NCBI GenBank assembly: GCA_937966095.1
Contig: CALCKF010000101.1
Span: forward strand, 5,218-69,217
DNA from: an uncultured Eubacterium sp.
GTDB lineage: Bacteria > Bacillota > Clostridia > Peptostreptococcales > Anaerovoracaceae
Reading direction: 5' to 3'
DNA length: 64,000 nt
A program made the position numbers and the translations under genes. The notes beneath the pieces were generated by a model. It was given only the letters and a program-made list of their open reading frames with translations. It was not told where the DNA came from and did not search any database. This document shows positions 1 to 10,200 of the stretch, piece after piece. Positions within the stretch are counted from its first letter, which is position 1; each line of letters starts with the position of its first letter.

Positions 1-34
1 CTATCAATCCTTTATTGACCTTAAACTCTATCAT
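1..34 (-). CDS. start of a small T7SS-associated protein (truncated by window edge)
   Basis: Only the first eleven codons are present: an ATG at 34-32 on the minus strand, then the peptide MIEFKVNKGLI running off the window edge. A purine-rich stretch (GGGAG, then AAGG) lies just upstream and the start is about 20 bases after the stop of the YwqH-like gene, so it is likely the next operon member. In known T7SSb loci a YwqI-type (DUF5344) helical protein or an LXG toxin follows YwqH. The short peptide fits the usual opening of such proteins but cannot prove it. Confidence 0.4.
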   Translation of the reverse strand, partial: MIEFKVNKGLI

Positions 35-53
35 AATCCTTGCATCTCCCAAC

Positions 54-476
54 TCAATTAAAGAAATTTTCTATTTCATTACTTAAACTATTTACCCACG
101 ATGATAACTTCCCTATTATTCCAAGCTTTGATAGTATTTCATTTTCCAATCTGGTCATCTCATCGTTTATGGAGTCTAAAATTCCATCTAAGCAATTATT
201 GTAATATTTGTAATCTTCTTCTAAAACATCGTCCATTATATTATTGAATTTATCAAAGCTTGCTCCTTTCCAACAATCTTTCTTTTTACTATTATTTTTA
301 TCATCTTTTATAATTAAATAAAATTCTTCCTTTTGGTTTTCAACTTCTTTTTTATACCGTTTTAGACGATTTAAAGAATACTTATATTCATCAATTTTTT
401 CATAACACGCATTAATTTTTTCTTTTGCATTTCCTATTTGATATAGTAAATCCCTATATATATCTTCGTTTACCAT
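54..476 (-). CDS. YwqH-like (DUF5082-type) T7SS accessory protein
   Basis: A 140-residue, highly charged helical protein with no membrane segment. Its N-terminal half is a long coiled coil rich in Lys, Glu and Tyr, followed by a Trp-containing turn (CWKGASF, about residues 70-77) and a second long helical stretch. That helix-WxG-helix architecture, with a position directly after an EssC-type ATPase, matches the YwqH/DUF5082 proteins that accompany LXG effectors in Firmicutes T7SSb loci; they are thought to act as effector partners or chaperones. The ATG at 476 is preferred over the upstream GTG because GGGTGG sits five bases before it. It is 15 bases from the essC-like stop and co-transcribed. 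The family assignment is from architecture and context, not clear motif identity. Confidence 0.6.
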   Translation of the reverse strand: MVNEDIYRDLLYQIGNAKEKINACYEKIDEYKYSLNRLKRYKKEVENQKEEFYLIIKDDKNNSKKKDCWKGASFDKFNNIMDDVLEEDYKYYNNCLDGILDSINDEMTRLENEILSKLGIIGKLSSWVNSLSNEIENFFN

Positions 477-491
477 ATTCACCACCCTATA

Positions 492-3400
492 TCACGTTGC
501 AACATTCAACACACTCTTCACTTTCACGCACTCATTTTCTTTGATATAATATCCATCACCCATTTCAATCGGTTTCTTGAATTTTCTCATCACACTAAGC
601 GGCAGGTCGAATATCTTCATATTAGCCACGTCATCAAAATACATAAAGTGCTGCGAATCCTTAACCATCTTAACTGCTTCCGGTGCTCCATAAGGGACAT
701 TAACGTTTTCAAAGCTCGACGCTATGATGCAGACATTAAGATTTTTATATCTGGAAAGTATATTTTTATATGCTGTCATTGCCGCAGAATCATTGCTGAT
801 CGCAGTCAACGCATCCATATCATCCAGTATGAGAACAATTAGCGGACTTAATGATATAACGTTGTCATCTCCTTCTATGAGAGCATTGTATCGTTTCTGC
901 AATTCCTTTTCTATGTGATGAACCATATCAACCGCAACATTATGAGCCATCGTATAGGCTACAACATTTGCATTATCTTTTATGGATGTCAGTTTCTTAT
1001 GTATGCTGTCAACGATATATACCTGTGTTTTTCCAGGATACATATCATCAAGCATTCGTACTGCATATTTCACGAAATTGTGTTTGCCCGATTTTTCACG
1101 TCCGCTGATACCTAATATGCCTATAGATGCAAAATCCAATGTTAATGGAGATACTGTATCATAATTTAAGCCTGTTACTAATTGATATTTTTTCTTCATG
1201 TACTCTCTGTAATTATCTATTACATATTCGTATCCCAAATAAGACGGTATCACAGGGATGATCCTTGCTTTTCTTCCTTCACTCCTCCTGTTTGCATTTT
1301 CTATAAATGCCTTTATATTCTCCACACGCTCTATCTCCTTCTCGCCGGCAAATGCGATATATGACTGGCATTCAAGATGCTCCTTATCGATTTCTATCAG
1401 GCTTCTGCCTTTTATATCCTTTATTCTTTCTCTGCAATGGTCGAACAAAGAGCTGTATTCTCCCGCATCGTTGCAAAACATGGCAATTCTGCTGGCGAAA
1501 TTAGACAAATATTTGTATCCTATACCTGCTGTCTGTGCATTAGCAATGATTACGCTTATTCCTACGGACAAACCTTCCCTACAAAGATTAAGCAACTCGT
1601 TATCTTCCTGGAAATACAGCTCCTTTAAAGCAGTAAGATTGTCTATCATCAAAATGATCTGTGGCATGTCCGTTAAACCTGCTTCCCTGTATGCAGTAAA
1701 CGAACTTACACCTATAGACAGCATCTTTTCCTTTCTGATGTCAATTTCTCTGTAAATCATCTTCATCAGATTCTTCAGCTTCTCATCCTCAGAAGCAGTG
1801 ACCACTCCACCTACATGGTTCAATGACTCAAAATTTTTCAGGATCATGGAGGCAAAATCTATGATATATATGTTTACTTCATCCGGTGTGTATTTTTCGG
1901 CGACAGATCGGATTATACATTGCAGCAGATTAGTCTTTCCCGTCTGCGCAGAACCGATAATCATCATATTTTGACTGCCGACATCTACTGAATAAATCCC
2001 CTGATATTGTCTGTCCGGATCATCATAAACGCCTATATCAGCTATAATGCTGTAGTTATTTACATTATCTGAACCTGACAATACAGGTGGAAATTCTATA
2101 TACTCAGCCAATGGCGGCAGACAGATATCCGGAAGCTTTATCAGCTTACAATTCCGGCAATACCCGTTTACATATTTAACGATTGCATCCAACTGAGTCA
2201 GATTACCCTCGCTTTGACTCTTTTTCTTCTGCACATATACAGGTATGCGTTTCCCTGTATCTGTCAAATCTACAATTGAAAATTCCTTTACATTGCTGTC
2301 ATCGGATTTTTCCGGCGCTCCACTGTATGCCGACTGGAACAGCTCGAATATTTCATTATTTCCTACCTGCAAATATGCACGGCCCGGCTCTTTTATCTCC
2401 GCAGCCAATGGAGACTTCAGCACCTCGTTGCTGTCTTCCTGTGACTGTACTTTCAGACAAAGCTTGAAGCGTGAATTACTCCATATCTGCTCATTGACCT
2501 GCCCGGAAGGCTTCTGTGTAGCCAGAATCAGATGTACGCCAAGACTTCGTCCTATACGGGCTGCTGATATCAGCTCCTTCATGAATTCCGGCTGTTCTGC
2601 CTTAAGCTCGGCAAACTCATCAACTATAATTATCAAATGCGGTAAAGGGTAACTGACTTCACCCGTCTTGTATTTTTTTATATATTTATCGATGTGATTG
2701 ACGTCGGCTTCCACAAAAAGGCGCTGCCTCTTCTGCAATTCGGCTTTTATCGACTTCAATGATCGTTCAATTTCTTTTCCATCTATATTTGTGATCGATC
2801 CCAGAAGATGAGGCAAGTTTTTAAACTGATTCACCATACCACCGCCTTTGAAATCTATGATAACAAAAGCCACCTCATATGGATGGAACAGCGTAGCCAT
2901 AGAAAGAATGTATGTCTGCAATATTTCCGATTTTCCTGAGCCTGTGGTTCCTGCAACTAACCCGTGAGGCCCATGAAACTTATCGTGAAGATCCAGAGTC
3001 ACAATGCCGCTTTTGGAGATTCCTATTGGTGCTGACATCGATTTAAACACCTGAGAGGTCCGCCATCTTTCTCCTAAGTCCAGATCATCCACTGCAATTA
3101 TATTCAAAAGCTCAAACAGCGATATATTTTTAGTCAGGCTCCCCTCCAGCGAGATTTCCTCCGTATAAACAGGAGCCAGCATTTGGACTATATCCTGGAC
3201 CTGCTTATATCCTATTGCCGTATACGTAAAATCTATCGATGCATTTTTATCTTCGGCACTTATGAGAGTAGCGGTATCCTCACTTTTTATAGCTATTATT
3301 GATCCACAGCCCAGAGGAACTTCCGCCTTATCATTCCCGAAGAAAATAAATGTCACTCCCAACTCATTGGCGGTGTCCACAAATTTTGAAATAGGGTGGT

Positions 3401-5012
3401 TTTGAAAGCCATATTCGTCATACATAAATACAATTATATTGTTTTCATACGACTTGTTCTGTTCTCTTCGGGTCAATTCTTTATAGAGATACTCGAAAAC
3501 AATATTTTTACTTTCATCGTTGCAGGCAATATTTCTTATACCCAACTCGTCATTATAAACTTCTGGCAGCATTCTCAGCCAATATATATGGTTCTTGTTT
3601 TCTTTATCCGCAACAAACACCATTTTCACATCTGAATGGTAGTGTCGGGCGCAAATATCGACAACAATATTTTTCATGATTGAAAATCTGTACTGGGCAT
3701 TGCCTATAATTCCTATGGCGTTATTGTTTTTAAGGTCACAGACAACAGGGGCATCTTTGAGATACCTGTATTCTTCATATATTTCTCTTGGCTTGTCCTG
3801 CAGCTTATCTTCTATTTCCAGCTTTTCCTGCTTCTTATAATTTATTTTTTTTACAGACTCAACATCACCATAACCTAAACATACACAAAGGAAGTCCTCG
3901 TCTTCTTTAGTCCTGTCAAAAAGATCTGACGAAAAATCTTCAAGCAATCTCTGCTCCTTACGCTGTGATATATATATATCCTCAAGATCTTTCTTTTCCT
4001 GAAAACGAAATTCTTCTATTTCCCTGCGTTTATTTTCTATATAGTTTTCATACTTGATTATTCGTTCTTCCGTCTTCTTTTTAAAATCCTTCTTATTCTG
4101 TATAACGCCGACTATCGTCGTTATGATCGCTAAGCCTCCTGATATTGCACTGAAAATAATCATCATACCGCCCATGAACGCCATAATGCCTGATGCCGCA
4201 AGCATTCCCACAGCTGGCAGCAGACGCATGATTATATTATTTTGCGGCTTCTGCGGCTTAGCAGGCGGATCCAAAATTTCTATATCCTCTTCATCAAGAA
4301 CTGTCTTTATCCTGGAATTTCTTCTGAATTTAGGATATTCATATTTATTAAAGCTGTCAGTGTATGGTACTCCGTTCACTGACAATTGATTGCTCATCTC
4401 TGTGTATATACATCGGTTTTTATAGTAAAAGCTGAAATTACCGATAGAGATAAAATCCCCATCTGCGATTATCTCATTGTTCTTAGCCAGCTTTCCGTTA
4501 TGATATACTCCGTATGTTGTGCTGTCTATCTGTATTGCCGCAACACCCTTGCCCTGCCTCAGCAACACCTGATCTCTCATGGTGTATTTACTTTCCAGGG
4601 CAATATTATTGGACATGCTGCTTCCTATAGACACTGTATCGATCATGGAAACATCTATTTTTCTGTTATAATTCTTTTTCTCATTATCAAAGTCAAACAG
4701 AAAATCTACCCTGAAAATTTCTTTGTTTGAAGACTGATATTTGACCGATAAGGTATCTCCATGACTCAGCCTTTTAGTTGCAAGCTTAATGACATCTCCT
4801 GTATCAAGATAAATATTATCCGTGCAGAAAACATTCCAGCCTTCATCGTCTTTTCGGAACAGCAATTTGAATTCTTCAAAAAAGCTTTCTTTATACAGTC
4901 TTATATCGCAGTCAGTATCCATTCCCACGTTCAGCATATTCATGTCGACCGGAAGCTGTATTTCCTTATAATAACTATTGCTTGACAGCCTGATGAGATA
5001 TCCGTATTCCAT
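492..5012 (-). CDS. essC: EssC-like FtsK/SpoIIIE ATPase, motor of a type VII secretion system
   Basis: A 1506-residue membrane motor of Firmicutes T7SSb. The N-terminus (about 1-220) carries two FHA-like beta domains, followed by a hydrophobic pair of helices near 265-305 and a charged coiled coil. Three RecA-like ATPase modules follow. D1 has a perfect Walker A (GTTGSGKS near 690) and a Walker B (IIIVDE near 800). D2 has GSAQTGKT near 1019. D3 has a weaker P-loop (GREKSGKH near 1304). Family knowledge: EssC recognises WXG100/LXG substrates through the C-terminal modules and powers export. The start is supported by AAGGTG upstream of the ATG. It is followed by YwqH-like and preceded by YukD-like genes in one operon. 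EsaA, EssA and a membrane EssB are not seen in this window. Confidence 0.93.
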   Translation of the reverse strand: MEYGYLIRLSSNSYYKEIQLPVDMNMLNVGMDTDCDIRLYKESFFEEFKLLFRKDDEGWNVFCTDNIYLDTGDVIKLATKRLSHGDTLSVKYQSSNKEIFRVDFLFDFDNEKKNYNRKIDVSMIDTVSIGSSMSNNIALESKYTMRDQVLLRQGKGVAAIQIDSTTYGVYHNGKLAKNNEIIADGDFISIGNFSFYYKNRCIYTEMSNQLSVNGVPYTDSFNKYEYPKFRRNSRIKTVLDEEDIEILDPPAKPQKPQNNIIMRLLPAVGMLAASGIMAFMGGMMIIFSAISGGLAIITTIVGVIQNKKDFKKKTEERIIKYENYIENKRREIEEFRFQEKKDLEDIYISQRKEQRLLEDFSSDLFDRTKEDEDFLCVCLGYGDVESVKKINYKKQEKLEIEDKLQDKPREIYEEYRYLKDAPVVCDLKNNNAIGIIGNAQYRFSIMKNIVVDICARHYHSDVKMVFVADKENKNHIYWLRMLPEVYNDELGIRNIACNDESKNIVFEYLYKELTRREQNKSYENNIIVFMYDEYGFQNHPISKFVDTANELGVTFIFFGNDKAEVPLGCGSIIAIKSEDTATLISAEDKNASIDFTYTAIGYKQVQDIVQMLAPVYTEEISLEGSLTKNISLFELLNIIAVDDLDLGERWRTSQVFKSMSAPIGISKSGIVTLDLHDKFHGPHGLVAGTTGSGKSEILQTYILSMATLFHPYEVAFVIIDFKGGGMVNQFKNLPHLLGSITNIDGKEIERSLKSIKAELQKRQRLFVEADVNHIDKYIKKYKTGEVSYPLPHLIIIVDEFAELKAEQPEFMKELISAARIGRSLGVHLILATQKPSGQVNEQIWSNSRFKLCLKVQSQEDSNEVLKSPLAAEIKEPGRAYLQVGNNEIFELFQSAYSGAPEKSDDSNVKEFSIVDLTDTGKRIPVYVQKKKSQSEGNLTQLDAIVKYVNGYCRNCKLIKLPDICLPPLAEYIEFPPVLSGSDNVNNYSIIADIGVYDDPDRQYQGIYSVDVGSQNMMIIGSAQTGKTNLLQCIIRSVAEKYTPDEVNIYIIDFASMILKNFESLNHVGGVVTASEDEKLKNLMKMIYREIDIRKEKMLSIGVSSFTAYREAGLTDMPQIILMIDNLTALKELYFQEDNELLNLCREGLSVGISVIIANAQTAGIGYKYLSNFASRIAMFCNDAGEYSSLFDHCRERIKDIKGRSLIEIDKEHLECQSYIAFAGEKEIERVENIKAFIENANRRSEGRKARIIPVIPSYLGYEYVIDNYREYMKKKYQLVTGLNYDTVSPLTLDFASIGILGISGREKSGKHNFVKYAVRMLDDMYPGKTQVYIVDSIHKKLTSIKDNANVVAYTMAHNVAVDMVHHIEKELQKRYNALIEGDDNVISLSPLIVLILDDMDALTAISNDSAAMTAYKNILSRYKNLNVCIIASSFENVNVPYGAPEAVKMVKDSQHFMYFDDVANMKIFDLPLSVMRKFKKPIEMGDGYYIKENECVKVKSVLNVAT

Positions 5013-5021
5013 AGTTACACC

Positions 5022-5273
5022 TTATTCTGTAAAATTAATTACTGTAGCATTTCTAACGCCAAAATCCGACAGCAGTTTGTTTCCTTTAAGTAATGCGATA
5101 GGATTTTCCGCTTTTAAATAGCAGTTTTTTACATCTGAAACGTCTATTCCCAATTTATATGCAGAATTGAGCGCAATAACAAGATCGTTGGCCGAAATGT
5201 CGAGAGGCACTTCCAGATCTGCTTCGAAATTTCTTTTTTCTATCTTAAAAATAACTATTGCTTTATTTTCCAT
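5022..5273 (-). CDS. YukD/EsaB-like ubiquitin-fold protein
   Basis: An 83-residue protein with the beta-grasp pattern of the YukD/EsaB family: an N-terminal beta hairpin (IVIFKIEKRNFEADLEVP), the helix SANDLVIALNSAYKLG, and a C-terminal strand ending in a short Glu tail. EsaB/YukD are small cytosolic ubiquitin-like proteins required for, or regulating, T7SS secretion. They lack the diglycine tail of ubiquitin, as does this one. It lies 9 bases upstream of essC-like and 9 bases downstream of the TadZ-like ATPase, with AAGGTG before its ATG. Sequence similarity is low, so the call leans on size, fold pattern and position. Confidence 0.78.
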   Translation of the reverse strand: MENKAIVIFKIEKRNFEADLEVPLDISANDLVIALNSAYKLGIDVSDVKNCYLKAENPIALLKGNKLLSDFGVRNATVINFTE

Positions 5274-5282
5274 GCTTTCACC

Positions 5283-6329
5283 TTAAAGAATCAGCGCTGC
5301 AACCTTTTGAATTTCTTCATGCTCTGCAATCTCCTGCAGGTCCATAGTCTCAAGCTTTTCTATATATGCTATTCTCTCACTTATCGGGAACCCAGCCTTT
5401 CCAGCTAATTTGCCGTATGACTCCTCCGACAAGTCATCACTGCATGCATTGCAAACGAAATAATATTTTTCCTTATCACTGCAATCCATATTCTCAGTTA
5501 ATATATTCATTGCAAATATCGAAGACTCCGTGTTTATCAACATTAATATTACTTTATCTGCCAATGCTGCCAATTCTGCCTTTTCCATATCCACTATGTT
5601 GTCCGTATCAACTACAATGACATCGTACTCAGCAGACATACGGGCTCCCGCAATCACACGTCTATAAACAGAAAAGCCAAGACCTATAGCTGAAAGTGAT
5701 TTCGTAAACGGAGGCATATAGTCAAATCCTTCGTTCCTTACAGCGTTTTTAACGAGTTTGTATGCATCATTTTTGTTATCAGTAATCTCCGGATACAACG
5801 ATGACGGCAATGAAGTTTTATCATTTAAATAAAAATGAAAAGTATTGACTCTCTCCGCATTTACATACAATACTCTTTGATAATGCTGGGAGAGATATTG
5901 GCTTATCCCCATCGCCAAGGTTGTCTTGCCAACACCTCCCGACGCCGAGCAAACCATAACAACCTGTGTGGTTTTTGTCTTATCTCTTTTTTTTAAGTCA
6001 CCCTCTGCAATTATCCTGTTATAAATTTCTCTGATACTAGTATACTTAAAAATATATGTGACTCCCCGTTCTGACAGATTCTCGTTCTTTGACTCAGTCA
6101 AAACAAAGACATTTCTAAAATTTTGTTTTTGAAGCTCCGGAGAATATAACTCCTCGCTTATAATCAGAATATCCGCATCCTGCGGATGCGAAAAATAATA
6201 TCCAAAATAGTCCGTATCTGTGATTACTTGGAGCTCTATATATTCTGACATTCCTTCAAGAAATTTGATTTCCAGAGGAGCTATTATCGTTTCATCAGTA
6301 TCGACAAGCACTACAACTGATTTTTTCAT
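5283..6329 (-). CDS. TadZ/CpaE-like MinD-family ATPase with pseudo-receiver domain
   Basis: A 348-residue protein. Residues 1-115 form a receiver-like alpha/beta domain (VVVLVDTD, DILIISEE) without a clear phospho-acceptor constellation. Residues 123-340 form a ParA/MinD ATPase with a deviant Walker A (SGGVGKTT near 133), a switch-like region and a Walker B strand (YDVIVVDTD). This is the TadZ/CpaE layout, which in pili systems localises the secretion machine to a cell site. Here it is embedded in a T7SS operon between the FHA protein and YukD, touching the FHA gene with no gap. A role placing the secretion machine is inferred. No C-terminal amphipathic MinD helix is obvious. Confidence 0.8.
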   Translation of the reverse strand: MKKSVVVLVDTDETIIAPLEIKFLEGMSEYIELQVITDTDYFGYYFSHPQDADILIISEELYSPELQKQNFRNVFVLTESKNENLSERGVTYIFKYTSIREIYNRIIAEGDLKKRDKTKTTQVVMVCSASGGVGKTTLAMGISQYLSQHYQRVLYVNAERVNTFHFYLNDKTSLPSSLYPEITDNKNDAYKLVKNAVRNEGFDYMPPFTKSLSAIGLGFSVYRRVIAGARMSAEYDVIVVDTDNIVDMEKAELAALADKVILMLINTESSIFAMNILTENMDCSDKEKYYFVCNACSDDLSEESYGKLAGKAGFPISERIAYIEKLETMDLQEIAEHEEIQKVAALIL

Positions 6330-7253
6330 TTAAAACTCCTCTCGTATTTCTGCTTTAAAATCGCTGTTAGCTAATCGTATAATATCTCCGGAATGGATTT
6401 CTCTGGGTGTCTCAGGCACAAGCCTCACACCATTGACAAATGTTCCGTTAGAGCTGCCCATATCTATGACAAAATACTTCATATCCTTATATATGAAATC
6501 ACAATGATGTCTGCTGATAGCACTGTTGAACGTTATCTGCCCATCAGTATCAGGTCTTTTTCCGACGGTGAATTTTTCCTTATCCACAACAAATGTCAAA
6601 TCGGACGGATCTCCCTCGTAATTCAAGACAAGGACAGGTTGTCCGGCATTGTAATTAGAATCCGCATCTATATTATCTGCTATTGTTGATTTACTTCTTC
6701 TTACTTCAGCAGAAATCTTCTCGTAAATCTGTCGCAATGAATATTGATTCTCTGAAAAGTATCTGCGTATATCCAAGGTTTTGCCGGGTATTGCCTGCTC
6801 AATTATATCCAGCTGAGCTGCGATATATTTTATAAATCTGCTTTCATATTCAATATTATCTTGTTTTTTAGTATTGATCGGCAGATATATAAGGTGTATT
6901 TCATATGTCTTTACATTGACATATAGTCTGTTAAATGAAATATCCAAATTGTTACATTTCAAAAATCCGATTTCTTCTATATCCATAATAGCTTTGATGA
7001 GGTTTGCTATTATAACGCACAGCTCTTCCGGACTGATCGTCTCGATCAGTCCGGATAGAGGCCTATAGCCGGAAACAAGATATACAAATTGTATTTTCCC
7101 ATTAAAAAGTACTTTTGAACATTTTATGAGATGCTTCCTGCTGCGTCCGTTCAAAACTTTATATTCAGTCAAAGCAAACATATTATTATCCTTCAGCAAA
7201 TATGCAGGATTAGCTTCAACCATTTTTTTGATTATCTTTTCTGCCTCTGCCAA
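6330..7253 (-). CDS. FHA protein with EssB-like/DUF6382-type N-terminal domain
   Basis: A 307-residue cytosolic protein. Residues 1-200 resemble the pseudokinase-like DUF6382/EssB-type domain (LVSGYRPLSGLIETIS, then LDISFNRLYVN and a strand-rich segment), with no kinase catalytic residues. Residues 215-305 form a canonical FHA domain, recognisable by VGKRPD, SRHHCDF and GSSNGTFVNG, which binds phosphothreonine. A kinase and a phosphatase lie in the same operon, so it is a candidate reader of kinase output. The annotated start is a TTG without a strong ribosome site; an internal ATG ten codons later is possible. It abuts the ATPase gene. If the N-domain does stand in for EssB, the transmembrane part of EssB is absent here. 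Confidence 0.78.
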   Translation of the reverse strand: MAEAEKIIKKMVEANPAYLLKDNNMFALTEYKVLNGRSRKHLIKCSKVLFNGKIQFVYLVSGYRPLSGLIETISPEELCVIIANLIKAIMDIEEIGFLKCNNLDISFNRLYVNVKTYEIHLIYLPINTKKQDNIEYESRFIKYIAAQLDIIEQAIPGKTLDIRRYFSENQYSLRQIYEKISAEVRRSKSTIADNIDADSNYNAGQPVLVLNYEGDPSDLTFVVDKEKFTVGKRPDTDGQITFNSAISRHHCDFIYKDMKYFVIDMGSSNGTFVNGVRLVPETPREIHSGDIIRLANSDFKAEIREEF

Positions 7254-7279
7254 TTTTATTTACCAAAACAATTACTTTC

Positions 7280-10200
7280 TTACATATCTTCAGATATTGC
7301 TTCTTTGCCTTTTCTTCTTTTAACAAATGCAATGATACCACCTGTCACAGCAGCCAATGCGATGAGTGATCCGATGAACAGCCATGTATTGGCAAACCAT
7401 CTGACAAATATATTTGTGGATACTGTTATCGTATCGTTGAATTCATATGCCGGTTTAAATTCTTCTGACGATGTATCCATAACATTCCCGGCCTTATCCT
7501 CCGCTACAAGCCTAACGTCCTGTTTGAGGCCGCCATGCACGATGAAATCATCGCTGCAATTACTCAAGTCATCAAATTTATCGATGTTTTTTACCTTCTT
7601 GCCATCTACATATACTGTTACCTTATCCAGTCCTATTGCATCAAACACGTCGAACGTTACCTTTTGTTCATCAGCATTAACAATAGATTCTTCAAGTCCC
7701 TTTATGCTTGTAAATTCAGGAGCAACAGAATCGACGCGGAACATCGCATCCAGCTCCTCATAGTTGGATGTCTCCGGCTTATTCCCGACCTCATCTTCAG
7801 AGGCGACCGTTATGCTGTAAACTCCATCCTTAGCAAAATTTGAGGCAGCTATATCGTATTCATATTGATACCATCCACTGCTTCCTATAGGCGCGCTGCT
7901 GTTGATCACCGGTGTAACGGAGTATTCAGGATTTTTCAAAGGTGTCCCGTCTTTTGTGATCTCCAGTTCAAGCGACCCCTCTACCAATCGATCCGGATTA
8001 TACTCGGTTATTACAATATTCCGTGTAACTTGTTTAACATATTGATCCTGCAATGAAGACAGATATTCATTATAATCATATACCGAACCGAATCTGTTCA
8101 CTGTAAACGTAATACTCTTTTCTGAACGGTTGCCTGCTTTATCGACCATTGATACCGTTAATTTATATATGCCGTCGTTTTCCTGTATTTCCTCAAAGGT
8201 ATTGCATGTAATAGTGCCTCCATGTCCATCTCTGGCCAATCCTCCGATATATTTGCTGGTCACATTGACATTCTGTTCATCTTTCCTCGTTCTGAGCAAC
8301 ACTATATCGTGACTGTCATAATTTACATCATCAAGATCGATCACAGGAATAACAGTGCCTTTGTATGAATTCCCGTCTTCAACCCCTGTTATAAATGGCT
8401 CGTTAATCTCAGTATCAATTGTAAACTGAGCGCCGGCAACGGTTCCGCTCACATAGCTCACGCCGTTATTTTTATTCCCGGCTTTGTCTTCCACTTCGAT
8501 ATTGAAGGTATAATCTCCGTCTGCTCTGTATGCTACAGTTGCTGTATGCGTATCTCCGCTGCTCCTTGCCCAATTGATGTTCGGCTGACTTATATTGGCG
8601 CCGTCTAATGTCGCTCTTATATCAAAAGTAACTCTGTTGACATCAAAATTATGTTCCTGCACTGTAACAGTAGCAGTTCTCACTCTATCGAAGTACTTAC
8701 CATTGGAAGCACTGTTATTATCATACCTGACAGATACTCTCGGATTTGTTTTATCAATGGTGAATACTGTTGTGGCTTTATTATCATCAGCATACTTTAC
8801 ATTATCATTTTCGTTTTCCGCTCTATCATTGACTTTTACGTCAAATGTATAATCTCCATCTTCTTTGAAGGTAACAGTAGTTTCATAACAATCTTCATCA
8901 TTACCCTCGCCGCCTTTTATACCAGTTGCCTTCCATTTCAGAGCACCGAAATCATAAGCCTTCTTATCCTTTGTCACTGAAAGCGTAGTGTTTTCTGCAT
9001 CATCAGGATCAAAATTTCGATCATATACTGTAATCGTTGCAGTTCTGTTTTTATTAAAGTATCCATTATTGTCTTCATCACCGCTGGCAGGATCATAGTC
9101 TACTTCTACAACAGGCTTCTCATTATCGATACCAAACGCATAATAATCATAGCTGATGTTACCGGAGTTATCGGTAAGTTCTACAAGAATAACCATATCG
9201 TTAGAACCTCCGGATACCTCAAAGTCCTTAAAAACAAGCTTACTTATCAGATTTCTGTCTTTTGTAGCTTCTGTTTTCACGTTATCGTCACTGGAAGAAA
9301 TGTCTCCCTGTTTATTTACTGTAAGAGTATAGTCAAAAGTTCCCGGTACAGTGCTCTTTTCAGCTTCTGTTTCAAGGACTGCACACCGTATTTGAGCTAT
9401 ACCTGAATATTCGTCCTTGACACATATATCAAATTTTATCGTCCCGTTCTTTGATGCATACAAACTGACATCATCTCCAGCACCTCCAAAATCTTCATAT
9501 CCATTTTCAGACAGCCCGCCATTATTGACGTCGCGCTTTATCATGCTGTTCGGATACACGTATCCTGCAAATTTCTTTGTCTGAGTAAAATCTGTTTCAG
9601 GCGCTGAAAACTGTATAGCTGACGTTTCTAAATGCTTTTCTTCATTTTCCCATATTATCCCTTGCGGATGCTTTACTTCTGTTTCTCCACGCGTATTGCC
9701 CAGTTCATCGATGGCATATGCCTCTATCTGACCTTTAAAGCCTTTGTCGATTTTGACAGTAATTTTATTATCCTTTACCTCTATATCCTGCCACCCTTCA
9801 TCGCTGGTACCGTCTTTGTCGACAAGTCTATACACTATCCTTCCGCCCGCAACACCCGGCAAAGAAACCTCCTCCGTTGACTGTATATCATCGGATGTTA
9901 TAGTCACTTCAACGGCTTCCTTAAAGAAGTATCCATATTTCGTTTCTTTCAATGGAGCTGATTCTTCTGTCATAATTTCTGCTTTATCCATGCCTTCAGT
10001 TTCATATGAAAAGCTAACGGTAGGGGCATATTTATCTGTTGCGAACTTCCAGTCGTTATTACCTTCACTGTCTCGATTATTTCTGTTGACATCTATCCAA
10101 TCAGTCAGATTTCCTTCATCGTCCTGAAATACCACATAATATTCTCCATTGATATTTGTCTTAGTCTCTTCTGTTGCAAGGGTTTCCGAGTTCCATGTTA

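Noticed and set aside
2183..2652. Plus-strand open frames opposite the essC-like gene
   Set aside because: They lack ribosome sites and protein-like composition and mirror the codon pattern of the real minus-strand gene.
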